Below are positions 18,663-29,807 of a stretch of 64,000 nt of DNA, piece by piece. Position 1 is the first letter of the stretch. Each line of letters begins with the position of its first letter. Source of the DNA: Candidatus Endonucleibacter bathymodioli (GTDB lineage Bacteria; Pseudomonadota; Gammaproteobacteria; Pseudomonadales; Endozoicomonadaceae). The DNA lies in the NCBI GenBank assembly GCA_030674915.1, contig JASXSV010000002.1, forward strand, positions 186,001-250,000, written 5' to 3'. A model generated the notes under the pieces. It made no database searches and was not told where the DNA came from. It saw only the letters and a list, made by a program, of their open reading frames with translations. The position numbers and the translations under genes are program-made.

Positions 18663-19130
18663 CTACTTACGCCAGTGCAGAAATGGCGAATAAAATAAAA
18701 ATATGCACCAAGCGCATCGATCAATGCACCCTGTGGTAACCCATTGGCGTTGCATATGCTTCTCCATCTGACGCGAGCCATACCACTGCGTTTGCAAGAA
18801 CTGGTTATCGATGAATTTCATAAACCTCAGGCTCTCTGCACTTTCGCCCTTCGGTTGATAATAATACAGACTCAAGCGCACGAGCAACTGAACCGATGCG
18901 GTAGCTAAAAAACTATTTTCACCTCAAGCTGGCCAATCTCCGCCGAGCTTGGCAAGCATCGCGGCCATGCTCTTAATCGCAACACGGTTCTGAGTCTAGT
19001 CCTGGGTTGAATGCACGCCGTGCTTATTCTACAATTCCGCCAGAGTCATTCCCTCAAGTATTGCTTCCAGCGAAACTTTGGCGTTGTAAATCTATGGAGT
19101 ATGTCTTTCGTTGCGTCAGAGTGAATCGTC
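18663..19130 (-). pseudogene. IS3-family element remnant (orfA and orfB pieces)
   Basis: The minus strand reads SLEAILEGMTLAEL, a stop, then KHGVHSTQ and RVAIKSMAAMLAKLG near 19085-18950, the orfA helix-turn-helix region. Further on comes the start of orfB: YYYQPKGESAESLRFMKFID, then NQFLQTQWYGSRQMEKHM (18850-18720), matching the YYGSRRM motif of IS3 integrases. Stops and frameshifts are frequent and the catalytic DDE core is missing. No terminal repeats were found. Confidence 0.7.
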
Positions 19131-19784
19131 CTTCTGTTTAGGCGACCCATATCAACAATTAACTCGGAATTCTACATAACCTGCTTTTGATTACAAATCA
19201 CAGTTTATCGTTATATAGCGTGAGTTTCCAGTGTTATAATGGCAATGTCGTTCTTTCAGTGCGTCAGGAAAACATCTTTATCTAAACGTATATGATATGT
19301 GGCGGACACTCTGGTGACTACTGAGAGCGCTCGCCGTAAAGCTAGATAAACCTTGTGATTACTGATCATGCCAAGGTCTAACAATAAGTTAAATCTGGTT
19401 GTCGAGAAAATGTGTGCACCTTATGTTGGTATTTGGATAGTGATACTAACTAATACCTCAAGGGGTGCTAACATGATGGAACTTATTCATAAATTACTAC
19501 CCTAACATATAACTACTTAGTTGAAGTCAATTAATACATCATGACTTCAGTGCTATGTTTTAATATTGAGATAGCTTTGTTTTAATTTGATAGTAATAAT
19601 TTAAATAGGTGTTTTTAGATAAATAAGAGCGCGTAGCCAAACTCGTTACCAAGTAGGAGGCCAGCTAACGGGGTTTCATAAATCTCATGGTAGTGGGTGC
19701 TTATTGCTTATGGTAGCAGTAATAATCCCACGTTTTTAATGGTGGCAAGCATATAAGGGTTTTTGGTTATTGTTCTGAGTAGTC
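19131..19784. other. Intergenic, no gene seen
   Basis: AT-rich DNA without an open frame worth calling, lying between the IS3 scar and the first unit of the triplicated family. It contains no recognisable IS end. Confidence 0.4.
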
Positions 19785-19884
19785 TCAAATAAGGCCAGCA
19801 AATAAAAGGCACATCTTGTTTGTTGTGAGTTTAATATTTTATATTATTTACTCGGATGCTGCTCTTCTAAATAGGGAATGTATA
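19785..19884 (+). promoter_or_regulatory. Conserved leader of the triplicated gene family (copy 1)
   Basis: About 100 bases before the ATG are shared with 23216-23325 and 26629-26735. The order is GTCTCAA, then CCARCAAATAAAAGGC, TGTTTATTATGA or its variant, a TTTAATATTTT stretch, and AATAGG.AAT.TATA just before ATGAATATATC. Conservation outside the coding region across three copies suggests promoter and 5' UTR. The start of copy 1 is fixed here: the frame is open further upstream, but only the ATG at 19885 aligns with the others. No specific -35/-10 pair is assigned. Confidence 0.55.
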
Positions 19885-22800
19885 ATGAATATATCAAATT
19901 GCACATCTACAAGTTTACGTGGTTCGAGAGATATGGCTCCGATGCAAGCAGAGGCGCAATCTGCTGAAGTTGCAAATAATGTGCTTTCCAGGTGTTCAGC
20001 ATCGCCCCCGGGCGCATCATTGCCAGAGAGTCGCAATATAAATAGCCGAGATGTTATAAACACAAAAGATGGTGCCGACTTAATTCAGTTAAATTCAGAA
20101 TCTGTAGAACAGCAAGCTGCTACCGTGGAAGCTAGATTATCTGTCACATCAGGTGTCGGTGCAAATAAATTTACTACTATGGATTGGTTTGAAGTTTTTG
20201 CGCCATCTTACTATAGGAATTTAGTATATTTCCATTCTAACGAAAAGTATTTGAAAGACTTGAGTAGTAATGCACAAGGAATTGTAAAAAAGTATCTTGC
20301 TGTCTGTCGCTCTGCTAGAAAAGGCAGCCAGAAAAAAATACCTGAGATTATTATGAAAGTTATTGCATCCTTGTTTTTTGTTGACAGTATGATTTGGGGA
20401 GACTTGTCGAAGTCTATTACTAATGAGGTTGCTATCAATATGTTGAATATAGACCGAAAGATGATAGACTGGTTGAATTCAAGAGATCAAGATGAGCTAT
20501 TTACACTCGGGGCAAAGGCCGCCATGAAAAAACTTGAATCTTATGCTCGGGATTTTATCTGTGACTCTTATTATTCTAGTTTTTATTATTTCATAGGTTA
20601 TGATCAATTCGAAGATGCTCTAAAGTGCCTTGAAGATGCGACTTCTTTTATTGAAGGGTCTGAACTGATGGCTATATCATCAGAACAAAGTAGAATATCA
20701 CTGTGTGGGTTTTATTTGTATGATAGGGCAGGTGATTTTAATTTTGCTTTATCTAAATTGAATGAGAGTGAAGATAATGGACTTCCTCAGGCTATTTGGA
20801 ATAGTGCAATTATCGATATGGGACTTTGCAAGTCATATCGTCGTAAGAGTAACCCGGGTAGAGCATTTAAAAAACTAAGATCAATCCAAGATAAAACTAA
20901 AAAATGGAGGGCGAAGAATAAAACATCTGGTCTCGCATTTAGGCAGGAGGATATCCAAAATACAATAATAACCATCTGGAATGATTTTAAGGATAAAACT
21001 ATACTCGCGGAAGATTTTTCAAAGGCTAGGGACTGCTGTTTTAAAATGATTGCTAGCATAGAAAAAGAATTCGCAGACGTCAGTAAAAATGGGCTAACAA
21101 TTCTTCACCTAATGGGAAAGGAAGATCTGCTTGGTGATCCGATGTTAACGCAGTTGGTGGAAAAAATTTATCCTGCTTCTGATTGTGGGCGTGAGAAGTG
21201 GCAAAAAATGTACTATATATTACACTGTCATCTTAAAAACGAAGTTGCCGTAGAGTGCTACCCCAAGTACGTTGCCGAAATGAAAGACTGTCTGATGGGA
21301 TTTGGTGTTCATGAGGATCTTATAGATCAATATTTTGCTGGTATCACTGATACTATTGGACTGCAAGCAATCATGTCATATAATTATGATTTGATAGTTA
21401 ATTATATTGCGTGGGTGAATACGGTTAAGAAAAAACGAAAAGATGATAATAAGGTTAATAAGGTTAATAAGGATGAAGTGCGTAAAGTATTCACTATTAT
21501 CACTGATTTGATGAAAGGAAATACTGACGCCGAGTGGGTAGCTAGCCCCCCTGAATGGCTGACTAGCGTGATTCCTAGCCAAGAATGGGCAAGGCAAAGT
21601 TTGGCTTCACGTTATGATATTTATGGAACAGGTGTAAATCAGGAGGCAGCTGATTTCTATGCGCTCATGTGCCAACATGCGTGTGCGAATGAATGCAAGA
21701 TCCTAAGCGATTCGAGTGTTCTTCCTGTGATAACTACTGGAGAAGAAGGCCGCCTAAATTTTGCCAGTACGGCATCGGCAACAATTAAGAATAACACGTT
21801 ATCTTCTGATTATTCTGTTATTGTTAATGCTATAGCCTTGATTGAACGTAGCGAAAAAGAATATGCCGTTCGTCTTATGGAGACATTTATTAATAACAAT
21901 AATAGCGCTGTTGTGGAGCATTTGTTAGGGTACTTGAAAGAAGTTCAGTCTAGAGATTTAAAAGGTGATGAATTCAGGAGAAAACAAGATGAAGTAATTG
22001 GACACTACCAAAGTGCTGGTAAATATGGTATAGAGTATGCTGCAGAAAGAGCTGGTATATTCTTGCGAAATAGATCTATTTTTAGAATAGCAGAAAGTAA
22101 GCGTGAAAAACAAAAACAAAATGCCCCTCTGAATTATACTAATGACAGTCCTAGTGATTGTTTACGTACATCATCATCGTTAATGGATATGGGGCAGCGT
22201 TCCTCCTCTTTGGCTGATAGCCACGATGAACTCTTTGAGCCGTTACTATCTCAGGCATGCCAACTAAAATATGAAACGCCACTAAAATTTGACATCTCTC
22301 AGGAGTATCGTGATGGTGAAGTGAAGCATAAGAAATATACATCACTACCTATGGCCATAACACAATATCATACTGCAATGGAAAGTGAGGATGGGTATGG
22401 AAGTGATATAGATTTTGATAGAGCATATTCTGCCATTGAGTCAATGGAAAACGCAATTAAAAATGATGATGAAACACCTGTTGCTACAAAAATTCAAGTA
22501 GAACAGTATAAGGCGTGGTATTATTATAAGATTCTTAAATATAGTGGAAAATATAAGTTGAGCGAGGATAATAAAAAAGAATTTAATCGCTTATTCAATA
22601 ATGCTTTAATGACTGGGTTCAAGTTGTTTGATGTGGATATTATGGTAACTGACACGGTAACCAGTGTGCGCAATATAAGGACAAGCGGAATACAAAAAGA
22701 TCTTGCTGGGCAGGATCCTGAGATTAGAACTCAGCTTGGTTCGCTAGCCAGTACTTGGGGGCACTTTTATTCTGATATCCGGCCACACAAAAATCAACAT

Positions 22801-22959
22801 CAAGCACTTTATGAGTTGTCATTATGGTTGAATCCATCTAAAAACAAATCACATCGAGCCAATATTCCTTCAGGTAAATTGAACGTGGTGGAAGATATAG
22901 AGCCGCTTAGGCTAGCTAATAGCTCGTCACATAAGACAAGCAAGATTTATTATAAATGA
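19885..22959 (+). CDS. Unknown large protein, tandem family copy 1
   Basis: 1024 residues from ATG 19885, which aligns with the starts of copies 2 and 3. There is no signal peptide and no membrane segment. The N-terminal ~85 residues are Ser/Pro/Glu-rich and probably disordered. From about residue 95 (TMDWFEVFAPSYY) the protein is mainly helical, and the 200-350 region recalls TPR/Sel1-like helical hairpins (CLEDATSFIEG, NFALSKLNESEDNG, AIWNSAIIDMGLCKSYR). A charged, variable linker lies near 735-800. The best-conserved part across copies is the C-terminus (YGSDIDFDRAYSAIESM, YKAWYYYK, SLASTWGHFYSDIRPHKNQ). I do not recognise the family. An effector or scaffold role would fit a host-associated bacterium but is speculation. 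Confidence 0.85.
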   Translation: MNISNCTSTSLRGSRDMAPMQAEAQSAEVANNVLSRCSASPPGASLPESRNINSRDVINTKDGADLIQLNSESVEQQAATVEARLSVTSGVGANKFTTMDWFEVFAPSYYRNLVYFHSNEKYLKDLSSNAQGIVKKYLAVCRSARKGSQKKIPEIIMKVIASLFFVDSMIWGDLSKSITNEVAINMLNIDRKMIDWLNSRDQDELFTLGAKAAMKKLESYARDFICDSYYSSFYYFIGYDQFEDALKCLEDATSFIEGSELMAISSEQSRISLCGFYLYDRAGDFNFALSKLNESEDNGLPQAIWNSAIIDMGLCKSYRRKSNPGRAFKKLRSIQDKTKKWRAKNKTSGLAFRQEDIQNTIITIWNDFKDKTILAEDFSKARDCCFKMIASIEKEFADVSKNGLTILHLMGKEDLLGDPMLTQLVEKIYPASDCGREKWQKMYYILHCHLKNEVAVECYPKYVAEMKDCLMGFGVHEDLIDQYFAGITDTIGLQAIMSYNYDLIVNYIAWVNTVKKKRKDDNKVNKVNKDEVRKVFTIITDLMKGNTDAEWVASPPEWLTSVIPSQEWARQSLASRYDIYGTGVNQEAADFYALMCQHACANECKILSDSSVLPVITTGEEGRLNFASTASATIKNNTLSSDYSVIVNAIALIERSEKEYAVRLMETFINNNNSAVVEHLLGYLKEVQSRDLKGDEFRRKQDEVIGHYQSAGKYGIEYAAERAGIFLRNRSIFRIAESKREKQKQNAPLNYTNDSPSDCLRTSSSLMDMGQRSSSLADSHDELFEPLLSQACQLKYETPLKFDISQEYRDGEVKHKKYTSLPMAITQYHTAMESEDGYGSDIDFDRAYSAIESMENAIKNDDETPVATKIQVEQYKAWYYYKILKYSGKYKLSEDNKKEFNRLFNNALMTGFKLFDVDIMVTDTVTSVRNIRTSGIQKDLAGQDPEIRTQLGSLASTWGHFYSDIRPHKNQHQALYELSLWLNPSKNKSHRANIPSGKLNVVEDIEPLRLANSSSHKTSKIYYK

Positions 22960-23050
22960 CGGCTGTATTTACTGGTAATGCATTATGGCTGTTGTTTGGT
23001 AATATTAGTGTTTTTTGGCGTATTGTTGCTGTAGAAGAGGCTGTTCCTAG

Positions 23051-23171
23051 ATTGCTAGATTGCTAGATTGCTAGATTGCTAGATTGCTAGATTGCTAAGA
23101 TTGCTAGATTGCCAGATTGCCAGATTGCCAGATTGCCAGATTGCCAGATTGCCAGATTGCCAGATTGCCAG
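23051..23171. repeat. 8-bp tandem repeat, 15 units (ATTGCTAG / ATTGCCAG)
   Basis: Five ATTGCTAG, one 9-nt unit (ATTGCTAAG), one ATTGCTAG and then eight ATTGCCAG, running directly into CGGACCTTCAATGGTGG. The equivalent place after copy 2 (near 26565-26580) holds only about two degenerate units. The repeat lies 154 bp before the copy 2 start, upstream of the conserved leader. Slippage here would change spacing rather than reading frame. Confidence 0.92.
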
Positions 23172-23325
23172 CGGACCTTCAATGGTGGTTAGTATATATG
23201 GTATTTTTATTATTATGATGCGTCTCAAGTGCGACCAGCAAATAAAAGGCGCGGCTGTTTATTATGAGTTGCTACTATTTAATATTTTTTACGTGAATGA
23301 TGTTCTTAGGAATAGGTAATATATA

Positions 23326-26300
23326 ATGAATATATCAAATTATACACCCCCAAGTTTAAGTGGTTCGGTTGATATGGTTCCTATACAAGCAGAGGAGCAA
23401 TCTACGGAAGTTGAAAATAATGTTCTTCCCGTGTTCTCAGCATCACCTCCTAACTCTCCATTAGCAGAGAGTCGCAATTTAAAGAGTAGAAATGTTATAC
23501 ACACAAAAGATTGTACTGATTTGATTCAGTCAAATTCAGATCCGGTAGAACAACAAACTGCTAAAGTGGAATCTAGATTAGCTGTCATTCCATGTGGTGA
23601 GGCAGGGGAATTTACTATTCTGGACTGGTTTGAGGTTTTCCCGAAATCTTATTATATGGGTGTAGCATATTTTTATTACAACAAGGAAGCTTTGGAGGAG
23701 TTGAGTGGTAATGTAGAAAAAGTTGTAAAAAAGTACTTGGCCATCTTGCGATCTGGTAGCAGAGAAGAAATAAAGAGCATCCCGGACATGATTATGAAAA
23801 TTATTGCAACATTGTTTTTGGAAAAGAATCTTACTGGGCGCAAACTAGAGAATGTGATTACGAGTAAGGTCACTTTGGCTAGTCTGGACATAAACCAAAA
23901 TAAAATAGACTGGCTGATTAGAAGAAAGATGGGTAAGCTATTTACACCCAAGAAGAAGGCAGCGATGAGATATCTTGAATCTGTTATAAGGGATTTTATC
24001 TGCAGATCTTGCTATAATGCTTTTTACTATTGCATGAATTGTAATAAATTCGAAGATGCTATGGACTGTCTTGATGATGCTACTGATTTTGTTAAAGGGA
24101 CTGAAAGATCATATATGTCTTTAGAAAAAAAGAGAATATCACAGTATAAGTTTTATTTGCATTATGCTGTAGGGAATTTTGATGTTGCTTTAGATGAGGT
24201 AACTAAGAAAGAAAACAGTGACTTTCCTCAGGCCATCTGGAATAGTGCAATTATCGATATGGGGCTATGCAATGCATATAGGAACAAGAGTAACCCGTCT
24301 ATGGCATTTAAAAAACTAAGATCATTCCAGGATAAAATGGGAGGGTGGTTGGAGAAGTACAAAACAAATGGCGTGGCATCATCCAGGCAGAAGGATATTC
24401 AAAATACAATAATTTTCATCTGGAAGTGTTTTAAGGATAAGACTATACGCGCTGAAGATTTTCCGAAAGCAAGGGATTGCTGTTTTAAGATGATTGCTAG
24501 CATAGCAAAAATAGTTGAAGACGTCACTGAAAATAAAGCATCAGTTCTTAATAGACTTGCAAGGGAGAACATCTTTGATAGGCCGCTGGTAACGCAGATG
24601 GTAGCAATGATTTATCCTGCATCTGAGAGTGGTCGTGATAAGTGGCAAAAACTGAATTCTAAATTACGATACTTCCTTAGAGACGAGGATGGGATATATT
24701 TTTCTTCCAGGTTTGTTTGCGAAATAAAAGCCTGCTTGATGGAAGTTGGTATTTCTGAAGATATTATAGATCCAGTGTTGACTAGTCAAGATAATCTTTT
24801 TGGGCTGAGAATACTCACATCATATAATTATGATTTTATTGTTAATTATATTGAATGGTGGCATACTGTTAATAAAATTCGAAAAGATAATGATAAAGTT
24901 CATCAGGATGAAGTGCGTAAAACATTAATTATCATCACTGATCTTATGCGAGTAAGTGCCGGCGTTACAAATAACAAATTCGAGTGGTTAGCGAACCCTC
25001 CTGAATGGTTTACGAATGTGGTTTCTAGCAAAGAATGGGCAAGGCAAAGCTTGGCAGCGCGCTATGGTCTTTATGAAAAAGGAGCTAATCAGAAAGATGC
25101 CGATTTCTATGCACATATGTGTCAACATGCAAGTGCGGATGAAAGAAGGCTCTTAAACTATTTGAGCGCTCTTCCTGTGATAGCTACTGGAGAAGAAGGT
25201 TGCCTAAGTGATGCCAATGCGGCATCGTCAACGATTCAGAACAACACGTTATCTTCTGAACATTCTATTATTGTTAATGCTATAGCCTTGAGTGAGCGTA
25301 GCGAAAAAGAAGAAGCTATTCATCTTATGCAGACATTTGTTGATAGCAATGATAGCGCTGTTGTGGAACATTTATTAGGATACATGAAAGAGCTTCAGTC
25401 TAGAGATTTATACGGTGATGAATTCCGAGATAAACAAAATGAAGTAATTGAACACTACTTGAATGCTGGCGCCAAGGGTATAGAATATGCTGAGGAAAGG
25501 GGCAGTATGTTCTTACGTAATAGATCGTTCTACAGAATGATAACAATGAAGCAAGAGCAAGAGCAAGAGCAAGAGCAAGAGCAAGAGCAAGAGCAAGAGC
25601 AAGAGCAAGAGCAAGAGCAAGAGCAAGAGCATGATGTGCCTCTGAATTCTACTAATAAGACCCCTATTTACAGTTTAAGTAAATCATTATCTTCAATGGA
25701 TTTGGAAAAGCATTCTGGCTTTTTGACTAATAGTCACGATGAACTCTGTGAGTCATTTCCACCTCAGGCATGTCAATTAAAAGCTGAACAGTCACTAGCA
25801 TGGGATGCTCATCCTGCACTTCGTGATAGAGAAGTTAAACATAAGAAATATATATCACTACCTACAGCTATAGCACAATATCATATTGCAATGGAAAGTG
25901 TAGATGGATATGGCAGTGATATAGATTTTGACAGAGCATATTCTGCTATTCAGTCAATGGTAATGGCGATTAAAAATGATGATAAAACACCTGTTGCTAC
26001 AAGAATTCAAGTAGAGCAATATAAGGCTTGGTATTATTATAAGATGCTTAAATATAGTGGCAAATATAAGTTGAATGAGGGTAAGGAAAAAGATTTTAAG
26101 CGCTTATTCAATAATGCTTTAATAGCTGGGTTCAAGCTGTTTAATGTGGACGTTATGGTAACTGACGCAGGAGTCAGTGTGCAAAATATAAAGGAAAGCG
26201 GAATACAAAAAAATCTTTCTGAGCAGGATCCTGAGATTAGAACTCAGCTGGGTTCACTAGCCAGTACTTGGGGGCACTTTTATTCTGATATACGCCCACA

Positions 26301-26472
26301 CAAAAATCAACATCATGAACTTTATGAATTGGCATTATGGTTAAATCCATCTAAAAACAAAGCATATCTGGAACATATGCCTTCAGGCAAATTGGAAGTG
26401 ATGGAAGATATAGAGCCACTTAGACTAGTTAATAGATCGTTAGATAGGACAAGCAATATTTACTATGAATGA
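23326..26472 (+). CDS. Unknown large protein, tandem family copy 2
   Basis: 1048 residues, paralogous to copy 1 along its whole length and very close to copy 3 in the first 90 residues (SLSGSVDMVPIQAEEQSTEV). It shares DWFEVF near residue 100, AIWNSAIIDMGLC near 305, ERSEKEEAIHLMQTF near 660 and the LASTWGHFYSDIRPHKNQ block near the end. It is ~24 residues longer than copy 1 because of a Gln-Glu run (12 EQ repeats, about residues 744-767) encoded by a hexanucleotide repeat in the variable linker. No signal, membrane segment or catalytic motif is visible. The frame is intact. Function unknown. Confidence 0.85.
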   Translation: MNISNYTPPSLSGSVDMVPIQAEEQSTEVENNVLPVFSASPPNSPLAESRNLKSRNVIHTKDCTDLIQSNSDPVEQQTAKVESRLAVIPCGEAGEFTILDWFEVFPKSYYMGVAYFYYNKEALEELSGNVEKVVKKYLAILRSGSREEIKSIPDMIMKIIATLFLEKNLTGRKLENVITSKVTLASLDINQNKIDWLIRRKMGKLFTPKKKAAMRYLESVIRDFICRSCYNAFYYCMNCNKFEDAMDCLDDATDFVKGTERSYMSLEKKRISQYKFYLHYAVGNFDVALDEVTKKENSDFPQAIWNSAIIDMGLCNAYRNKSNPSMAFKKLRSFQDKMGGWLEKYKTNGVASSRQKDIQNTIIFIWKCFKDKTIRAEDFPKARDCCFKMIASIAKIVEDVTENKASVLNRLARENIFDRPLVTQMVAMIYPASESGRDKWQKLNSKLRYFLRDEDGIYFSSRFVCEIKACLMEVGISEDIIDPVLTSQDNLFGLRILTSYNYDFIVNYIEWWHTVNKIRKDNDKVHQDEVRKTLIIITDLMRVSAGVTNNKFEWLANPPEWFTNVVSSKEWARQSLAARYGLYEKGANQKDADFYAHMCQHASADERRLLNYLSALPVIATGEEGCLSDANAASSTIQNNTLSSEHSIIVNAIALSERSEKEEAIHLMQTFVDSNDSAVVEHLLGYMKELQSRDLYGDEFRDKQNEVIEHYLNAGAKGIEYAEERGSMFLRNRSFYRMITMKQEQEQEQEQEQEQEQEQEQEQEQEQEHDVPLNSTNKTPIYSLSKSLSSMDLEKHSGFLTNSHDELCESFPPQACQLKAEQSLAWDAHPALRDREVKHKKYISLPTAIAQYHIAMESVDGYGSDIDFDRAYSAIQSMVMAIKNDDKTPVATRIQVEQYKAWYYYKMLKYSGKYKLNEGKEKDFKRLFNNALIAGFKLFNVDVMVTDAGVSVQNIKESGIQKNLSEQDPEIRTQLGSLASTWGHFYSDIRPHKNQHHELYELALWLNPSKNKAYLEHMPSGKLEVMEDIEPLRLVNRSLDRTSNIYYE
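25555..25626 (+). repeat. In-frame hexanucleotide repeat (GAGCAA)12
   Basis: Twelve perfect GAGCAA units, framed by AAGCAA and GAGCAT variants. It encodes a Glu-Gln run in family copy 2. Copies 1 and 3 have only REKQKQN at this place. Six-base units keep the frame, so slippage changes linker length without breaking the gene. The perfect identity of units indicates recent expansion. Confidence 0.95.
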
Positions 26473-26735
26473 CGGCTGTATTAATTGGTAATGCATTATA
26501 GCTGTTGTTTGGTAACATTAGTGTTTTTTGGCTTATTGTTGCTGTAGAAGAGGCTATTTCTATATTGCCAGAATACCAGCGGACCTTCAATGGTGGTTAG
26601 TATATGTGAGATTTTATTATTATTCTGATGCGTCTCAAGTACGACCAACAAATAAAAGGCGAGGCTGTTTATTATGAATTGCTAATATTTAATATTTTTT
26701 ACGTGGATGATGTTCTTAGAAATAGGTAATATATA

Positions 26736-29700
26736 ATGAATATATCAAATTATACACCCCCAAGTTTAAGTGGTTCGGTTGATATGGCTCCTATGCAAGC
26801 AGAGGAGCAATCTACGGAAGTTGAAAATAATGTTCTTCCCGTGTTCTTAGCATCCCCTCCTAGCTCTCCATTAGCAGAGAGTCGCAATTTAAAGAGTAGA
26901 GATGTTATAAGCACAAAATTTTGTACGGGCTTAATTCAGTCAAATTCAGAGCCTGTAGAACAACAATCGGCTAAAGTGGAATCTATATTAGCTGTCATAC
27001 CACATGTTGAGGTAGGTGAATTTACTAGTTTGGACTGGTTTGAAGTTTTACAGACCCCTTACTATAGGAATCTATCATATTTTTATTTCAACAAAAAATC
27101 TTTGGTTGAGTTGAGTGATAGTGTATAAAACGTTGTAAAAAAGTACTTGGCCATCTTGCGCCATGGTAGCGAAGAAGAAATAAATAACATACCAGATATC
27201 ATTATGAAGGTTATTTCAACCTTGTTTCTGGATGAAAATCTTACTGAGGCCATAATGTATAAAGCGATTACGAGTGTCGTTACTGTAGAGATGCAGGGTA
27301 TAAAACCATGTCAGATAGAGTGGCTGTGTACAAGAGAGAAAGATAAGATATTTACACCAAGGATGAAGGCAATCATGAAAAACCTTGAGGCTTATGCAAG
27401 GGATTTCATCTTCAACTCTTATTATGAAGGTTTTTATTATTATTTAGATAATGATGACTTCGAGTATGCTCTGCATTGCCTTAACGATGCGACGGCTTTT
27501 GCTGAAAGGCACTGTATATCATCAAAAAAAAGCAGAATATTATTGAATAAGTTTTCTTTGTATTCTGCTGCAGGTCATTTTGATGCTGCTTTAGGTCAAT
27601 TGAACAAGAGCGAAGATACTGGCTTTCCGCAGGCCATTTGGAATAGTGCAATTATCGATATGGGACTTTGCAAAGAATATAGGCATAAGAGTAACCCGGA
27701 TAGGGCATTTAAAAAATTAAGATCAATCCATTCTAAGGCGCAAAGGTGGAGTGAGAAGAATAAACTAAATGGTTTCTCATTCAAGCAGAAGGATATCCAA
27801 GCTACAATAATTACCATTTGGGGTTATTTTAATAAGAGGACTATGCATGCAGAAGATTTCCCAAAAGCCAGGGATAGCTGTTTTAAGATGATTGCTAGCG
27901 TAGCAAAAACATTCGAATACATCAATAAGGATCACCTGACAATTCTTGAAATAATGGCAAAGAAAGAAAAATTTGATGATCCGATGTTAATGCAGTTGGT
28001 GGCAAAGATTTATCCTGCCTCTGATTGTGGTCATGAGCACTGGGAAAAGTTGTATAATATATTACATTACTACCTTGTAAGCACATTTGACGTAACATGC
28101 TATGATGAGTTCGCTGCAGACATGAAAGGTGGCCTGATGGAAATTGGTATTCCTGAGGATATTGTAGATTCATTCTTTGAAGGTTGCGCGGATATTTCTG
28201 GGCTAGTTATAATCCTAGTATATAATTATGATTTTATAGTTAATTATATTGAGTGGACGAATACTGTTAATAAAATGCGAAAAAATGATGATAAAATTCA
28301 TCAGGATGAAATGCGTAAAACATTGATTATCATCACTGATTTTATACTAGGGGATATAGATGTTACAAATAACAAATCCGAGTGGCTAGCGAACCCACCT
28401 GAATGGTTGACTCGTGTGGTTTCTAGCCAAGAATGGGCAAGGCAAAGCTTGGCTGCACGTTATGATCTTTATGAAAAAGGAGTTAATCAGAAAAATGCCG
28501 ATTTCTATGCATATATGTGTAAGCATGCAAGTGCGAATGAATGCAGGCGCCTAAACGATTTGAACGTTCTTCCTGTGATAACTACTGGAGAAGAAGGTAG
28601 CTTAAGTGATGCCAATACGGCATCAGCAACGATTCAGAATAATACGTTATCGTCTGAACATTCCGTTATTGTTAATGCTATAGCCTTGATTGAGCGTAGC
28701 GAAAAAGAAGATGCTATTCATCTTTTGCAGACATTTATTAATAACAATAATAGCGCTGTTGTGGAGCATTTGTTAGGATATATGAAAGAAGCTCAGTCTA
28801 GAGCTTTAAAAGGTGATGAATTCCGATATAAGCAAGACGAAGTAATCAAACACTACAAGAATGCTGGCGCTCAGGGTATAGAATATGCTGAGGAAAGGGC
28901 TGATCTGTTCTTGCGTAATAGATTTGTTTCTAGAATGGCAGAAATGAAACGTGAGAAACAAAAGCAAAATGATCCTATGAATTATAATAATGAAATCCAT
29001 AGTAACTGTTTAAGTACATCATTATCTGTAATGGATTTGGAGAAGAGTTTTTCTTCTTTGGCAGATAGTCACAATGAACTCTTTGAACCGTTAACATCTC
29101 AGGCATGCCAGCTAAAACCTGAAGCGCCACTAAAACTTGACACCCCTCCGGAGTTTCGTGATAGGAAAGTTACAGATAAGAAATATACATCACTATCTGC
29201 CTCTATAGCACAATATCATATTGCAATGGAAAGTGTAGATGGGTATGGAAGTGATATAGATTTTGACAGAGAATATTCTGCCATTAAGTCAATGAGAAAT
29301 GCAATTAAAGAGGATGATGCAACACCCGTTGCTACCAGAATTCAAGTAGAACAGTATAAGGCTTGGTATTATTATAAGATGATTAAGTATAGTGGCAGGT
29401 ATAAGTTGAATGAGGATAATAAAAAAGATTTTAAACGCTCATTCAATAACGCTTTAATAAGGGGGTTTAGTTTATTTAGTGTGGATATTATGATCACTGA
29501 CACGGTAACTAGTGTGCGCAATATAAAGAAAAGCGGAATACGAAACATTCTTGCTGAGCAGGATCAGAATATTAGAATTCAACTGGCTTCACTAGCCAGT
29601 ACTTGGGGCCACTTTTATTCTGATATACACCCACACAAAAATCAACATCAAGAACTTTTTGAGTTGTCATCATGGTTAAATCCATCTAAACATAAATCAC

Positions 29701-29807
29701 ATCTGGTCAATATTCCTGCCGGTAAATTGACAGTGGTGGAAGATATAGAGCCGCTTCGCCTATTTAATAGATTGTCACATAAGACAAGAGATATTTATTA
29801 TAAATGA
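26736..29807 (+). pseudogene. Tandem family copy 3, interrupted by one nonsense codon
   Basis: The copy starts at ATG 26736 with the conserved leader and runs 130 codons to TAA at 27126-27128 (LSDSV, stop). It continues in the same frame (NVVKKYLAILRHGS) to 29807, with no further stop or frameshift. In copy 2 the aligned codons are Glu-Lys rather than stop-Asn. The total length matches an intact gene of 1023 codons. The downstream frame has a possible TTG at 27147, but no ribosome site supports it as a separate gene. A single change in an otherwise preserved gene points to very recent inactivation, stop suppression, or a sequencing error. Confidence 0.8.

Noticed and set aside
23051..23171. 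CRISPR-like array
   Set aside because: The 8-bp units are contiguous with no spacers; it is a simple tandem repeat.
27147..29807. Separate 886-residue gene
   Set aside because: It has no ribosome site and aligns throughout with copies 1 and 2, so it is the rear part of interrupted copy 3.
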